A stretch of 64,000 nt of DNA. Origin: Zygnema cylindricum. Lineage: Eukaryota; Streptophyta; Zygnematophyceae; Zygnematales; Zygnemataceae. The notes under the pieces were generated by a model that was given only the letters and a program-made list of their open reading frames with translations, did not search any database and was not told where the DNA came from. The position numbers and the translations under genes are program-made. Positions within the stretch are counted from its first letter, which is position 1, and each line of letters begins with the position of its first letter. Shown here one piece after another: positions 45,229 through 56,828 of this stretch. The stretch is taken from positions 206,816-270,815 of the forward strand of contig JBBHKE010000655.1 of NCBI GenBank assembly GCA_037447655.1. The letters are read 5' to 3'.

Positions 45229-48200
45229 ATGCCTCCCAAAGCGAAGAAGGAGGCTCCCGTGGAGCGACCGGTGCTTGGCCGATTCAGCTCGCATCTGAAG
45301 ATTGGCATTGTAGGGCTCCCCAATGTGGGAAAATCCACACTATTCAACACTTTGACCAAGTTATCTATTCCTGCTGAAAATTTCCCTTTCTGTACCATAA
45401 ACCCCAACGAGGCTCGTGTTTATGTTCCGGACGAGCGTTTTGATTGGCTTTGCCAGGCATTTAAGCCAAAGAGTGAGGCAAGTTTTTAAATACATTTTTA
45501 AACCAAAGAGTGTGGGAGGGAGAGAGTGAGGCAAGTTTCTTTAAGGTATTTAAGCCAAGAGTGTAAAGGGAATGTGAAGATTGTGGAAGGGGAAGTGAAG
45601 AGTGTGAAGGAAAGAGAAGAGTGTCGGAGGGAGAGAGGGAGGCAAGTTTCTTCAAAGGTGTTTTAACCAAAGAGTGTGAGAGGGAAAGAGAAGTGTGTGG
45701 AAAGAAGACAAGGAGGCAAGTTTCTTCATAGATTTTTGAGCCTGTGGGAGGGAAAGAGGAGAGTGTGGTGGGTAAAGAGTGAGGCAAATTTTTCCAACAC
45801 TAATAGGCGAAAGAGTTTTTGGGAGTTTGTCCAGTGATTTTTCTCCTCTTATTAAAATCAATGACCAGTTTTCTATTTGTAGACAATTTTCAGTTAAAGG
45901 TTTGACCATGGCTGCTATCGATGGTGAATTGGTTTCTGAAAATACCTCTGAAATTTTGAGAGATGCAAGAATTTGTAATACAAATTTTTGGCGAATGTGT
46001 TTTTTTTTGGGGCATTATTTTGATGTGTCTCAGCTTTCAGCATTTCTGGAGATACACGATATTGCTGGTTTAGTTCGAGGGGCTAATGCAGGAGAGGGTC
46101 TGGGAAACGCTTTCTTATCCCATATCAGGGCGGTCGATGGTATTTTTCACGTCTGTCGTAAGTTTTCTCAGCAGAGACATTTTTCCTTGAAAGCTTTAGT
46201 TTTGTATATTTGTGTATTTGAATCTTCAACCTTCTCTGGTCTTTTTTTTGACTGTGTGAATTTGATTTTTTTAGCCTTGTCTATTCTTTAGTTTGAATTT
46301 TTGTGTATTTGACTCTTCACCCTTCTGTTAGCAGTTTTACAATTTCCTCTGTCCTCCTAACATAGGCTATTTTCTACAGGGCTGGATACATAAATATGAC
46401 ATTCTTTTTGAAAAACCCTTCAAATCTCTGTAGAACTCTAAAGTTCATGTGGAATTTTCCTCCTATGTCGTTCAAGGCTACGTTCTGATTTTAAAAAAAT
46501 GCGTATCTAAAAATCTAATTAGAAAGGAATTGGAATGGCCAATTTTTTCATTCACGCCCCTAACTGAGCAGGTTTTCTTTATTGATCAACCAGAACCTGT
46601 TTTTATTTATTATCAATGATTATGATTAAGATTATAGTTATGATTATGGCTATGCTATCATAAATACGATCACCATCAGGATTATTATTACAATTATGAG
46701 TATGAGTAATGATTATATGAGTATGAGTATGATTATTGTTATGGTTATGGTTATGATTATAATTATGATGACGATTATGATTTTGGTCATTATTATGATT
46801 ATTTTTTATTTTATTGTGTATTGCATTTGTAAAAGCACAAATTCAGAGTGGATATGACTTCTACTTCCATGGAAAATTACATAATAACTTGATTCGTTCG
46901 TTTTTAGTTAATTTTTATTTATATAAGTGAGATGTGTGATGGGGAGTTCAGGAGCATTTGAAGACCCGGATATCATTCACGTGGAGGACACAGTAGACCC
47001 GATTCGAGACTTGGAGATCATTCATAATGAGCTTCGTCTTAAGGTAATTTTGAGCCTTTTCAAGTTTCCTGTTTTTCTTGTGGCTACTCAAAGAAAATAA
47101 TTCTTATGAAAGGAAAGGTATCTTATGTCTTATATCTCACAAAATGATAGAGGTGAAAATAGAGGAGAAAAGATGGTAGGCATGTAAAGCTAATTTGGTC
47201 GAACTTTTTTTTGGGCAAAAATCAGAAAAGTCTTAACATCAGTGCTTAAGGGAATGGACCAAGATTCCACGTCTCCTTAACACTAAATAAGTTTTACACA
47301 TTTTTTTTTGCATTTACACCGATAATTTCTTTGCTTTAAAAAAACTATGGGCAGAGTCAGTCAAAGACTTTAAATTCCTCTTGGTGAGTCATATACGGTT
47401 AACTATGAGAACCTTATTCGTTGTTTCCTTCGGTTTTATGGCAATTACTCTTATGCCCACGAAAGTATGTCTTAAAGGAGGAGACAGTTGTGTTATAGCT
47501 TTGGAGGGGAAATGTGTGTTTTTTTGTATTTTTTGCATGGATAAAATGGGGGAAGGAGAAGCTTGGGAGAATTAGGTTCTGTCATTTTTTTGAAAAAATT
47601 AGAGAATGCAGTGATTAGACTTTGATTTTTTAGAGGTTCTTATAATCAAGGTAACATTTAGCATGAATGTGCGTAAATATTTGCCACAAATTATCTGGAT
47701 TGCCTTCTTTTCACATTATTAAGCTGGTAGAGAGGTCTATGTAATTTTTTATCATCGCAAATGGGGGGCTGGCTTTTGTTTTCTGTCGATGTACACTCTT
47801 TTTTACATATTTTTATGAAAAAAGGATTTATTTACAATAGAGGGAATGTGGTTTTACAGGATATTGAGTTTATGACAGCAAAGAAAGACGACTATGAAAA
47901 ACAGCTCAAGCGAAGCAACGACAAGCAGTTAAAAATCGACTACGAGCTTTGCGTAAAGGTGTTTCTTTGCCCATCATCTCATAGTTTCAGTTTTTTTTTT
48001 TTTTGGGATTCTCTATTTTCTTTTTTATATTATGAAACTCACCTTCAGTTTCTGTCAGGCTGTTTAGGAGTATGGGTTCCTAGAGAGACTCGATGTTAGT
48101 GGTGTCAAATTTTGAAAAGAAAATGGTTGGAAAGTGGGAGAGAGTCTGAGAAAAGTGAGAGGAAGTGGTAAAAAGTGGGGGGAAAGGGGGGGAAAGGTGG

Positions 48201-51200
48201 GGAAAGTGGGAGAAAAGTGGCATTACTCTCCCTCACATTCATTACTAACTTGGCGTTTTTAGTGGACTCTCGATTAATCAATCGTACAGAATCAAGTCTG
48301 TCCTTTTCCATATTATCTTCAAAGAAATGTTATCGATCGTCACTTGTAGACGAAGAGTCAAATCATAACTTTTCGCTTGATATTGTTTGTTCGATGAAGT
48401 AGAAATTTTGGATTGGAGGATGATGTTGTCGAAAAAAACAAAAGAATGGGGGCAGTTACAAAAGTAACTTAAACGTATGTGAGAAAAATGTTAGTGGAAG
48501 AAAAGTGAGAAAAGTGAGAAAAGTGGGAGAAAAGGTGAGGAAATTGGCAGAAAAGGTGAGGAAATTGGGAGAAAAGTTGAAGACATGTGAGAGAAAGTGG
48601 GAGAAAGTGGGAAAAAGTGAGAAAAGAAGAGGCAAAATGCGGGGGAAATAAAGTAGGAGGATGAAAGTGGTAGAATGTAAGTGGGAGAAAGAAAATCGGA
48701 GAAGTGAGAGTAGGAAAGTAGGAGAATGAAAGTGGGAGGAAGTGGGAGAAGAAAAGTGGGAGAAGAAAAGTGGGAGAAGAAAAGTGGGAGAAGAAAAGTG
48801 GGAGAAGAAAAGTGGGAGAACGTGGGAGAAATGCGGTGGGAAAAGTGGGAGAAAGAGAGTGGAAGGAAGTGGGGAAAAAAAAGTGGGAGAAACTGGGAGA
48901 AATAAAGTGGGAGAATGTGGGAGAAAGAAAGTGGGAGAAAGAATGTGTGAGAAAGTGTGAGTAAGTGGGAGAAAGAAAGTGTGAGAAAGTGGGAGAAAGT
49001 GGGAGAAAACATGCTGACCGTGTGGAAGTGAGGCAGAGGTTGGCAGGTTCTTGACTGGCTCCAGGATGGTAAGGATGTGCGACTAGGAGAGTGGAAGGCC
49101 GCTGATGTCGAAACTCTCAACACTTTTCAGTTGCTCACGGCGAAGCCGGTAGTGTATTTGGTGAGGAATCTTTATTCTTGACTTATTTACCTTTTTACGC
49201 TTGCCTTATTTTCCTTTTTTCCTCTTGCCTTGTTTCTTTTCAAGTGTTATCGGATCTCTCCGGTCGCCAGTGGGATTGCTGGTTTGATTTTGTCCATGGG
49301 AATTAGAATTCTTGCATTGGTTTTTCTTAGGTTCTGATTGTCTTTGTCGCGATGTTTCGTTTTTGTTCTTTCTTTTTTTTTTTCTTTTTTCTGGACCATG
49401 AAGGCTCACATGGGCGACATTATGTCTAGAACCTCGATAATTTTATTGTGATATTTCGTTTGGGATGTCTTAAGTGGTTCCTAAATTAGGTTATTTCATC
49501 TCTTTCTTCGTCTGCCATCTCCATTTTCCCATTTTCCCATTTTCTCCCCTTGTCTCCCCGTTCCCCCTCCCTCTCGCCCCTCCCTCTCTTCCCTCTCTCC
49601 CCTCCCCCTCTTCCCTCGCTCCCCTCCCTCTCTTCCCTCTCTCCCCTCTCTCCCCTCTCTCTTCCACTCTCTCTGTTCCAATAGCCCGATAGCCCTGAAT
49701 GTTAAAATGGGACATGATTACAGGTAAATCTGACGGAGAAGGATTACCAACGAAAGAAAAATAAATGGTTGCCAAAGATCCACGCCTGGTAAAGCCCTCC
49801 AAAACCAGTCTCAGTCAACCTTCAAATTCCCTTTTTCTAGTTCATATTGGTTGACTGGAAAAATCATGATTACGCCTTACATTGTGATTAACGCGAAAAA
49901 AAATTCCTCGCACTCAGAAAACACCTCGGACCTTCAGAAAACCATTTTTCTCACCACGATTTTTCTTCGATTTTCATTGATTATCATGGTTGAAAGCCAA
50001 AACTCTTACCGTTTTTATCGGTCTTGAAGATAAATGACTCAAAATAGGCCAACTGCCTGAGAAAAGCTTAAGACTAATAGCTGTTACAGTATAATTCAAA
50101 CAGATGAGTTTTATTAAATAGTTGTTAACTTGACTGAGGCAATCCTACAATACAATTCTTTTCCCTAACGCGTGCCTTGACCTTTCCTGGTTTCTATGAA
50201 GATCTGTTCATTTTTGACTTGGTTTCGGATAATTTGAAACCGGTTATGTTATAACCATGGGAAAGTGAAGTCGTGAATCACTATTAGTGTTAATAGCACT
50301 CTTTTGCTGCCGATTTTCTTTTGTGCCCTTTGACCACAAATATCGTTAATATCCATGAACGGTTGAAAATCAGCCACGTCATTTGAAACTGAATTAGAAA
50401 TAATATTACCCACATAAATCCCAGATTAATAATTTCTTTACTCTAATAGTTTATGGTTAACTTCCAGAGTTACGATGTTGTAAGATGTTGCGATAAAGTG
50501 AGAATTGCCTCAGAAATGAGTTTTCCGCGATTCGAATTGGGGGAAGAAACGGGTTTATGTGTCATAAATCGGTTTTTTATCGATGTCTGATTGGTGGGGA
50601 AAAAGGGCTTTTGCAGGGTTCAGGAACACGGGGCGGATCCCATAATTCCCTTCAGTGGGATTTTAGAGTCTAAGCTTGTGGATATGCCGGCAGATGAGGC
50701 CGCGGCATACTGCAAAGAAAACCAGACTGCGAGGTATGTTTTNNNNNNNNNNNNNNNNNNNNNNNNNNNNNNNNNNNNNNNNNNNNNNNNNNNNNNNNNN
50801 NNNNNNNNNNNNNNNNNNNNNNNNNNNNNNNNNNNNNNNNNNNNNNNNNNNNNNNNNNNNNNNNNNNNNNNNNNNNNNNNNNNNNNNNNNNNNNNNNNNN
50901 NNNNNNNNNNNNNNNNNNNNNNNNNNNNNNNNNNNNNNNNNNNNNNNNNNNNNNNNNNNNNNNNNNNNNNNNNNNNNNNNNNNNNNNNNNNNNNNNNNNN
51001 NNNNNNNNNNNNNNNNNNNNNNNNNNNNNNNNNNNNNNNNNNNNNNNNNNNNNNNNNNNNNNNNNNNNNNNNNNNNNNNNNNNNNNNNNNNNNNNTTTTC
51101 CTTTTTGCACCCTTCTTTACTTTAGTGGATTGAGGTGGAGATAGAAACTAAAAAAATGTGAAATATTTCATCATTAGTAAGTCATCAAATCTTATTTTTT

Positions 51201-54200
51201 GGGGTTTTTTGGGGGTTTTTTTGGGTTTTTCTGCAGTGCCTTACCTAAAATTGTCAAAACGGGATTTTCTGCGATTCATCTGATTTACTTCTTTACATCA
51301 GGTCCTGATGAGGTCAGTTCCATTTCTTCCCACGTTTTTCCTTTTTTTTGGTTTTTCTGTTTTTCTGTTTTCCCGTTTTTCCCCGGATCTTCTTTTTGTT
51401 TACCAACTATGTTTTCAATGTCGAGGTGGAGTGAAATATGCGTTTTTTTTTCTCTTTGGTTCCTTAAGAAAATAGGAAATTGTATGGGAGGGAATTTTCC
51501 AGGTTCGTTGTTGGCAAATTCGGAAACAGACAAAAGCTCCACAAGCTGCCGGAACTATTCATACTGACTTCGAAAAGGGGTTTATTTGTGCTGAGGTGAG
51601 ATTTATTTTCTGTTGAACCAATTTTCTGATTTCGGGTTGTCAAGGTTTAAGCTATGTTCGGTTTTTTTTTTTTTTGGCTGTTTAATTGTGTAGCTATGTT
51701 CGAAATCTGTGAAATGTGCGAAAAATGAGCAGAAAATGGGCATCAATTGTGATTTTTTTTTTAACGCATTTTCATACAGAATAGGTTAAAGAAGTTATTC
51801 AAGTGCACTTTACTTGGAAAATACCAAGACATTATGGGAAAATACCCCAACATATTGTTGTATGCTGTTATATATTCTGTCTTCAAACAGGACTTCAAGC
51901 TATTTTAAAGCTACGATTTTTTTGATAGAATGGAGAACTTTTGGACTAATTGAGGGGAGAAGTAAATCTACAAATTGCAAAGCTTTCCTGTTTTGTTCCT
52001 TATCATTTTTTGAAGTTCAGTTACTTATCTCTTATGGAAGTTAAGTTACTTATCACTTTTCATGAGTTTAGTTATTAGTTTAGTTACTTATCGCTTTTGA
52101 GAGAATAGTTATTTATTGCTTTTGGAAGTTTAAATGCTTATCACTTTTGGAAGCTTATATTTTGCAGGTGATGAAATACGAGGACCTTAGAGAGCTCGGG
52201 TCTGAGAATGCTGTCAAGGTAAGAGGCTTATTCACACCTATGGGTTTACTTCTTTGATTCGCCACTTATGTTAAAAACAATATCCTCCTCTTCCTTTTTT
52301 TGAGAACAAAAAAGTGTTTGCTGTTTCAGGTAAAGAGTTATGCCCTGTTGTAACCCTTGAAAGAGTTAAAAGAAAAATGGGAACATTGACAAAGGGAAAA
52401 CAAATCGTTTTTTATAAAAGGGGCTCCGAGGCTTTATGTTTTTTGAACGGTTTATTTGTTTTTGGGAACTACACCGTGTTCTTTTATTAGAGTTAACGTT
52501 TTTTTTGCCTTAAATCATGTGTCCGATTATCATGTGGAGACCTCCAATTCGGAAACCTTATCTTTTTATATCAACAATTGGTTTAATAATTGCATAATTG
52601 TGCACGGAGAAAAGTTAAATTAAAGGCAGAAAATATTAAAGTTAACAATATAATATAATATAATATACCGGGAATTACAAATATTTTTCACCAAGGGCAC
52701 TACACTGTGAATCACTATTAGTGTTCATAACACTGGTTCCGTCCCTTTCATTTTTCCCCTTTGAACACAAAATAGTAGTGTTGTGTATCGGTAAAAAACT
52801 TATCGCGATAACACTGATACCGATAGTTATCGGTTATCGAACGGTCAGAGGTTCCGATATATCGGTCTGAGACCAACAAATTCCACATCGGTGATAACTT
52901 AAAAATATATAGTATGCATACAATAGTACTTTATAACATACTGTATTATATTATTGACTTTGTATAATAAAGTACCTTCCATTGCACCCCGTACATTCTT
53001 CATACAGTTATATACAGTGTCCGTACATGTCCGTACTTTCTAGGTTATATAAATGATTTTTAGGGTTTTAGAGTACATTTCCTTAAATTCCGTATATTCA
53101 GTATAACTGCCGCACATTTTTCATACATGTACAGTGGCCGTATTTTCCGTACTTGTTAGGGATATTAATTTTAGGGTTTGGAGGATACATTGCCGTACAT
53201 TTTCGTATATTTCAGTACAGCTGCGCTACATTTTCGTATATTTACGTGCAATGTTTGAACATATCCGTACTACTTAGGGTTATTATAAAGGTGGATTTTA
53301 GGGTTTATAGGGTACATTGCCGTACGTTCCAATATATTTCAGTACGGTTGACAAAGATTTGCCGTATTATTAGGTTTGTAGGGTACACTTTCCGTATAAC
53401 TTCGTACATTTATGTTAGTTGTTCGTAATTTTAAAGATTTTTTAAGGATTTTCTATTATTTCGCTTTTCGTACATTTCCGTACAGATAAATCTATACATA
53501 TTTTATGAAAAGTATGAAATCGAGGAATATTACGTAATTTTCACAGAAAATTCCAAATCCGTACGAATTGGACATCTATGGGCGTAACAGTCAAAAGGAC
53601 ATTGAGGAAGGGTATGGGAGCGTGGAACCCAAGTAAAACCCCCTTAAATAATAAATAATCAAGGAAAAATCGCGATTTTTTACCGAAATCGGGGGGAAGG
53701 GGGTCTGCGGCGCGTCCGAGGAATATGACGTACAGTTGAGTGTAATTTATCTGTATGGTCCGTACATATATCGCCGATATTTATCGATATCGGTGTTATC
53801 GCCGATAAATACCGATAAATATCGGTTATTTATCGGCGATAACGATATATCGTACCAATATATCGATTATCGGGTACCCGGAAAAAGGTCCATATCGGTT
53901 ATCGGCAAATCCTTATCGATACACAACACTACAAAATAGTATTATTACAACTGGTTGTTATTTTCTTAACACTAATTCTTTTTGCGGTCCACAAATGTCC
54001 ACAACATCCTAAAACACTCTCTTCATAGTAAAATAACCCTAATAGTGAAAAACCCCAAAAACCGATAAAACACTAATAGCAACCAAATACTAATAGTGAT
54101 TAAACGCTAATAGCGATCAAACACTTATATCGATTAAACACTAATAGTGATTAGCCCTAATAGCAATTAAACACTAATAGCAATTGGCAATGTAGTGAGA

Positions 54201-54374
54201 TTATAGATTATAGAATGAATGAAGTCATTAACAAAAAAAAATTGTCAATTTTTTTTGTCTGGATCTGATTTGCAGGCTGCGGGAAAATATAAGCAAGAAG
54301 GAAAGAATTATGTCGTCCAGGATGGTGACATCATCTTTTTCAAATTCAATGTTTCTTCCGGCGGCAAGAAGTAA
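45229..54374 (+). CDS. OLA1: Obg-like ATPase 1 (YchF/OLA1), 11 exons, 392 aa
   Basis: Cytosolic P-loop ATPase of the YchF branch of Obg proteins, which associates with ribosomes. Exons: 45229-45477, 46034-46157, 46952-47043, 47860-47958, 49047-49160, 49724-49788, 50617-50733, 51237-51312, 51503-51595, 52168-52218, 54276-54374. All phases agree and give 392 aa, the usual length. Visible: Walker A GLPNVGKS (29-36), DIAG (92-95), the NLTE box replacing NKxD (228-231), a helical insert ([12 protein letters not shown]), and a C-terminal TGS domain with FFTSGPDE and [18 protein letters not shown]. The N-terminus [14 protein letters not shown] is plant-like. Intron 1 uses GCAAGT as donor (GC-AG); the first GT choice would break the protein. 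A 353-N gap lies in intron 7. Intron 10 (2.06 kb) holds two MITEs and a hAT element. Confidence 0.96.
45478..45791 (+). repeat. tandem copies of the exon-1 end and GC donor in OLA1 intron 1
   Basis: The real boundary reads GCCAAAGAGTGAG|GCAAGTTT. Copies of GAGGCAAGTTTCT recur near 45524, 45638 and 45711, with a GAGGCAAATTTT variant near 45774, and are linked by ACCAAAGAGTGTG pieces and GGGAGGGAGAGAG-type spacers. The intron start therefore arose by repeated duplication across the splice site. Confidence 0.8.
46605..46805 (+). repeat. TTATGATTATGAT-type tandem in OLA1 intron 2
   Basis: Degenerate 6-12-bp units of TATGAT/GAGTATGAGTA over about 200 bp. Confidence 0.75.
48480..49015 (+). repeat. 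GTGGGAGAAGAAAA tandem in OLA1 intron 4
   Basis: Over 500 bp of purine-rich 10-14-bp units (AAGTGGGAGAAG), ending 30 bp before the exon-5 acceptor region. A shorter tract of the same type is at 48116-48220. Confidence 0.9.
49540..49680 (+). repeat. CCCTCTCTT tract in OLA1 intron 5
   Basis: Pyrimidine-rich repeats (CTCCCCTCCCTCTCTTCC) ending about 45 bp before the exon-6 acceptor. Confidence 0.85.
50267..50460. mobile_element. TA-MITE-like element in OLA1 intron 6
   Basis: The left end GTCGTGAATCACTATTAG and degenerate right end CTCTAATAGTTTATGG belong to the same subfamily as 42207-42411 and 52703. The termini are eroded. Confidence 0.5.
50743..51095. other. assembly gap (353 N) in OLA1 intron 7
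   Basis: Unresolved bases begin 9 bp after the exon-7 donor. No OLA1 coding sequence is missing, because exons 7 and 8 join in phase. Confidence 1.
51990..52165 (+). repeat. tandem TTACTTATCRCTTTTGGAAG units in OLA1 intron 9
   Basis: About five degenerate units of 25-45 bp, running directly into the exon-10 acceptor TTTGCAG. Confidence 0.65.
52472..52664. mobile_element. TA-MITE in OLA1 intron 10
   Basis: The left end CACCGTGTTCTTTTATTAG is preceded by TA. Internal arms are CTTAAATCATGTGTCCG and CACGGAGAAAAG. The right end is blurred by a TATAA repeat. Confidence 0.5.
52776..53931. mobile_element. hAT-1 element, complete, with perfect 8-bp target duplication
   Basis: 1156 bp with perfect inverted ends TAGTGTTGTGTATCG / CGATACACAACACTA and identical flanking octamers CAAAATAG (52768-52775, 53932-53939). 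It shares long blocks with the copy at 31072-31810 (for example AGTAAAACCCCCTTAAAT and ATCGGTGTTATCGCCGATAA). The middle part (about 52960-53583) differs between copies and is rich in CCGTACATTT words. No coding capacity. Confidence 0.9.
54043..54192. repeat. 17-18-bp minisatellite derived from a MITE end
   Basis: About eight units of AAACACTAATAGCGATT with small changes. The unit equals the terminal inverted repeat of the MITE family (…AACACTAATAGCGATTCACGGTG), and the last unit runs into the MITE terminus. Confidence 0.75.
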
Positions 54375-54387
54375 AGACTATAATTTC

Positions 54388-54393
54388 AATAAA
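54388..54393 (+). terminator. polyadenylation signal of OLA1
   Basis: AATAAA lies 14 bp after the stop codon, followed by a T-rich stretch. Confidence 0.5.
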
Positions 54394-55888
54394 GAAATGG
54401 TTTTTTTGTTTTATTTTTTTTGTTTTTTTGTATGATTATTACCATGTACATGTGTGCAAAATATGATAGGAAAAGTGATGGAATACTGAAATCCTATTGG
54501 CTCGCAAGAATTCTTGCTCTTTGAATATTTTGCACAGAGAGATAAAATCAACGTCTAAAAAAATGGTTTCCCTCACTCAGAAAAGACAAAGCTATCGGAT
54601 AGTAGATGCTCGATTTAAATTGAATGTTATTTGTGGGATAGTTAAAATCACCAATGAAATTGTTTTTTTCGAGAAACAAAAGCAACGCAAAGATTCCTCT
54701 TTTCGGTGAAATGAATTATAGATTTCGAGAGTTTAAAAGGTTTTACGATAAAACTAAGGTGTATCCTCAAGCTTGTATGCGAATAATCTCGAATTTCTCG
54801 ATATGATGTTTATAAGAACCTTAAAAACTTTGAAAGAAGTACATTTAGATTTTTAAGAGATCATGATATAATCGATAATTAGATTGTCAGAAACCAGTTT
54901 GCCTTGTGTATTGGAGAGTTGATTTGTCTTTATTGTGAATCTTAAACAACTCAACGCAAAAAATCTTAAGATAAAAAATTATGTCTTGTGATGTGACTAG
55001 GGACTAATATATGGGATTTCCAACCAAAAAAAAAAATTAATTCCATTTTCCAAAACATGTACGGAATTTCTAAAAGACTGGTGTACTACATGATGTCACA
55101 TGTAGAGATGCAATAAAACTTCTACCGGAAACTAGTCAAACCTTTTGCCATAAAAACATTAATTTGGAAAGCTTTATATCTTGGTCCAAAAGGAACAAAA
55201 GAGACATACATTCAAGGTCGAAAAAAAGAGAAGGCAAAAACCTAGAAAAGAAGTTAGTTCAAAAGAAATGAACATGCATAGAGGACAAGTTGAAGAAGGA
55301 CATGTGAAAGAACAAACGCAAAATCAAGAGCAAAATAAATCACTTAGACGAAAATTTTCCAAACAAACTCGCGAAGAAAAATCCACTAAAGCAACCTTGT
55401 AAATCCCCCAACCCAAAAAGGAGAGTCGGAACACATTGGCAATCCATAATTGCAATTATTATTATAATATATATTCGCGGTAATATATATAATTATCGAA
55501 GAAGGATAGAAGCTTGCACGCGATGTAGAGACAATGATAAACGGTGACGATAAAAAGAGAGGACAAAAAGAGGGAAACTCATTTAAAGCAAAGCCCAAAA
55601 TACAAAAATCTTGGCCACTATCAAAATGAAGTCATGTTCAACATCACTATGTGCCTAAGCACACTATATAGTGTGCCAACCCCCCCAATTTGACGCACTG
55701 CATGTGCCACCTGTAACAAAGGCAGGGTTCGCAAAACAATGTCAATGTCAAAAAAAAACTGACGCCTACAGTATTAAACGTCGCAAATTTAAGTACTGTA
55801 CTGTAGCATCTCCAGATGTCATGACTTTAAGTGACGACTTTTATTTTTGGACATTGGAACACCCGGAAAACTACAGTACTGAACAGTA
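54394..55888. other. intergenic region between OLA1 and FCF1, no gene recognised
   Basis: AT-rich. A 73-codon open frame at 55181-55402 is Lys/Gln/Glu-rich low complexity without a known domain. MITEs follow from 55889. Confidence 0.4.
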
Positions 55889-56101
55889 CACAGCTCGTAG
55901 TTATGTGTTAATTTTTTTCGCTACTTAAAACATATGTTTTTCGTGCACACTTATCGGATTTTCAATCTGACGATTAATGTTGGACGGTGAGATTCTCACC
56001 TTCCTATTGGCGGTCTCAGATTGACAATCCGACCTATGTGCACGAAGAAAGATGTTTTAAGTGGCGAAAAAAAATATTAACACTGATAGCGATAAGCGGT
56101 G
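55889..56101. mobile_element. palindromic TA-MITE, 213 bp
   Basis: Ends CACAGCTCGTAG and GCGATAAGCGGTG, internal arms CTTAAAACATATGTTTTTCG and GAAGAAAGATGTTTTAAG, and the central inverted pair GGTGAGATTCTCACC. Confidence 0.75.
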
Positions 56102-56383
56102 TCGTACGGAGAATCTGCACTAAAAAACAGAGTTTGGTCGTCAAATGAAGTCTACATGGGTACATACCTTAAAATCCTAAACCCTAAAATTGGTGGTATC
56201 GGTGCAATTCGTGACTCACCTTAGTATTTGGAGTTTTGGACTATGTGCTATTGTGCTGTCGTAATGGTTACGAAACCTGCGCGGATATATTAAGATATAT
56301 TCACCTCTCTCCTTCTATATTTTGACCAAACATTTGCCGAAAATTGACTGACCAACAGCCGCAAGTGAAGAAAAAGTCTACTA

Positions 56384-56600
56384 CACCGCGAATCGCAATT
56401 AGTGTGAATGTATTTTTTGACACTTAAAACATCTTTTCTCCGTACACATTTGTCCAATTTTCAATTTAAGACCGCCAATAGGAAGCTGAGAATCTTAATT
56501 TTCAATCGCAACCGTCAGATCTCAAAACCGACATGTGTGTACGGAAAAAAGATGTTTAACCAGACGAAAAAAACATTAACACTAATAGCGATGCACGGTG
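56384..56600. mobile_element. palindromic TA-MITE, 217 bp, upstream of FCF1
   Basis: Ends CACCGCGAATCGCAATTAG and CTAATAGCGATGCACGGTG between TA dinucleotides. The internal arms CATCTTTTCTCCGTACAC / GTGTACGGAAAAAAGATG are well preserved. It lies about 230 bp before the FCF1 start codon. Confidence 0.85.
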
Positions 56601-56646
56601 TAGAGTTCTTGCGATTGTCATTCACTTTTAGGGTTTCTACATTTTG

Positions 56647-56812
56647 AACCTTTAAACCTAAATCTTGAACTCTAAACTTTGCTGTAACTTTGAACCCTAA
56701 ACCTTAAACCCTAAACCTTAAACCCTAAACTTTAAATCCTAAACCTTAAACCCTAAACCTTAAACCCTGAACCTTAAACCTTCAAACCCTAAACCCGAAA
56801 CCCTAAACTTAA
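56647..56812 (+). repeat. degenerate telomere-type array abutting FCF1
   Basis: About 165 bp of AAACCCTAAACCTTA units on the plus strand (CCCTAAA is the plant telomere unit), ending 16 bp before the FCF1 start codon. It contains many telo-box motifs. Confidence 0.85.
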
Positions 56813-56828
56813 CTTGCCGCCGAAGCTC

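Larger units (their letters stand above)
52703..54198. mobile_element. MITE in OLA1 intron 10, split by hAT-1, with expanded right end
   Basis: The left end CACTGTGAATCACTATTAG follows TA. The interior matches the 50267 element (TTTTGTGCCCTTTGACCACA against TTTCCCCTTTGAACACA). It is interrupted at 52776-53931 and continues after 53940. The right inverted repeat, AACACTAATAGCRATT, has been amplified into an array and ends CTAATAGCAATTGGCAATG before TA. Confidence 0.65.

Noticed and set aside
48491-49123. Minus-strand open frame of 210 codons (Ser/Phe/Leu-rich)
   Set aside because: Composition by-product of the GTGGGAGAAGAAAA tandem in OLA1 intron 4; it also overlaps exon 5 antisense.
50591-51133. 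Open frames of about 150-180 codons crossing the N gap
   Set aside because: Most of their length is undetermined bases. Only the first part is real, as OLA1 exon 7.
55181-55402. Lys/Gln-rich 73-codon frame as a possible gene
   Set aside because: Low-complexity composition, no splice-consistent neighbours and no recognised family.
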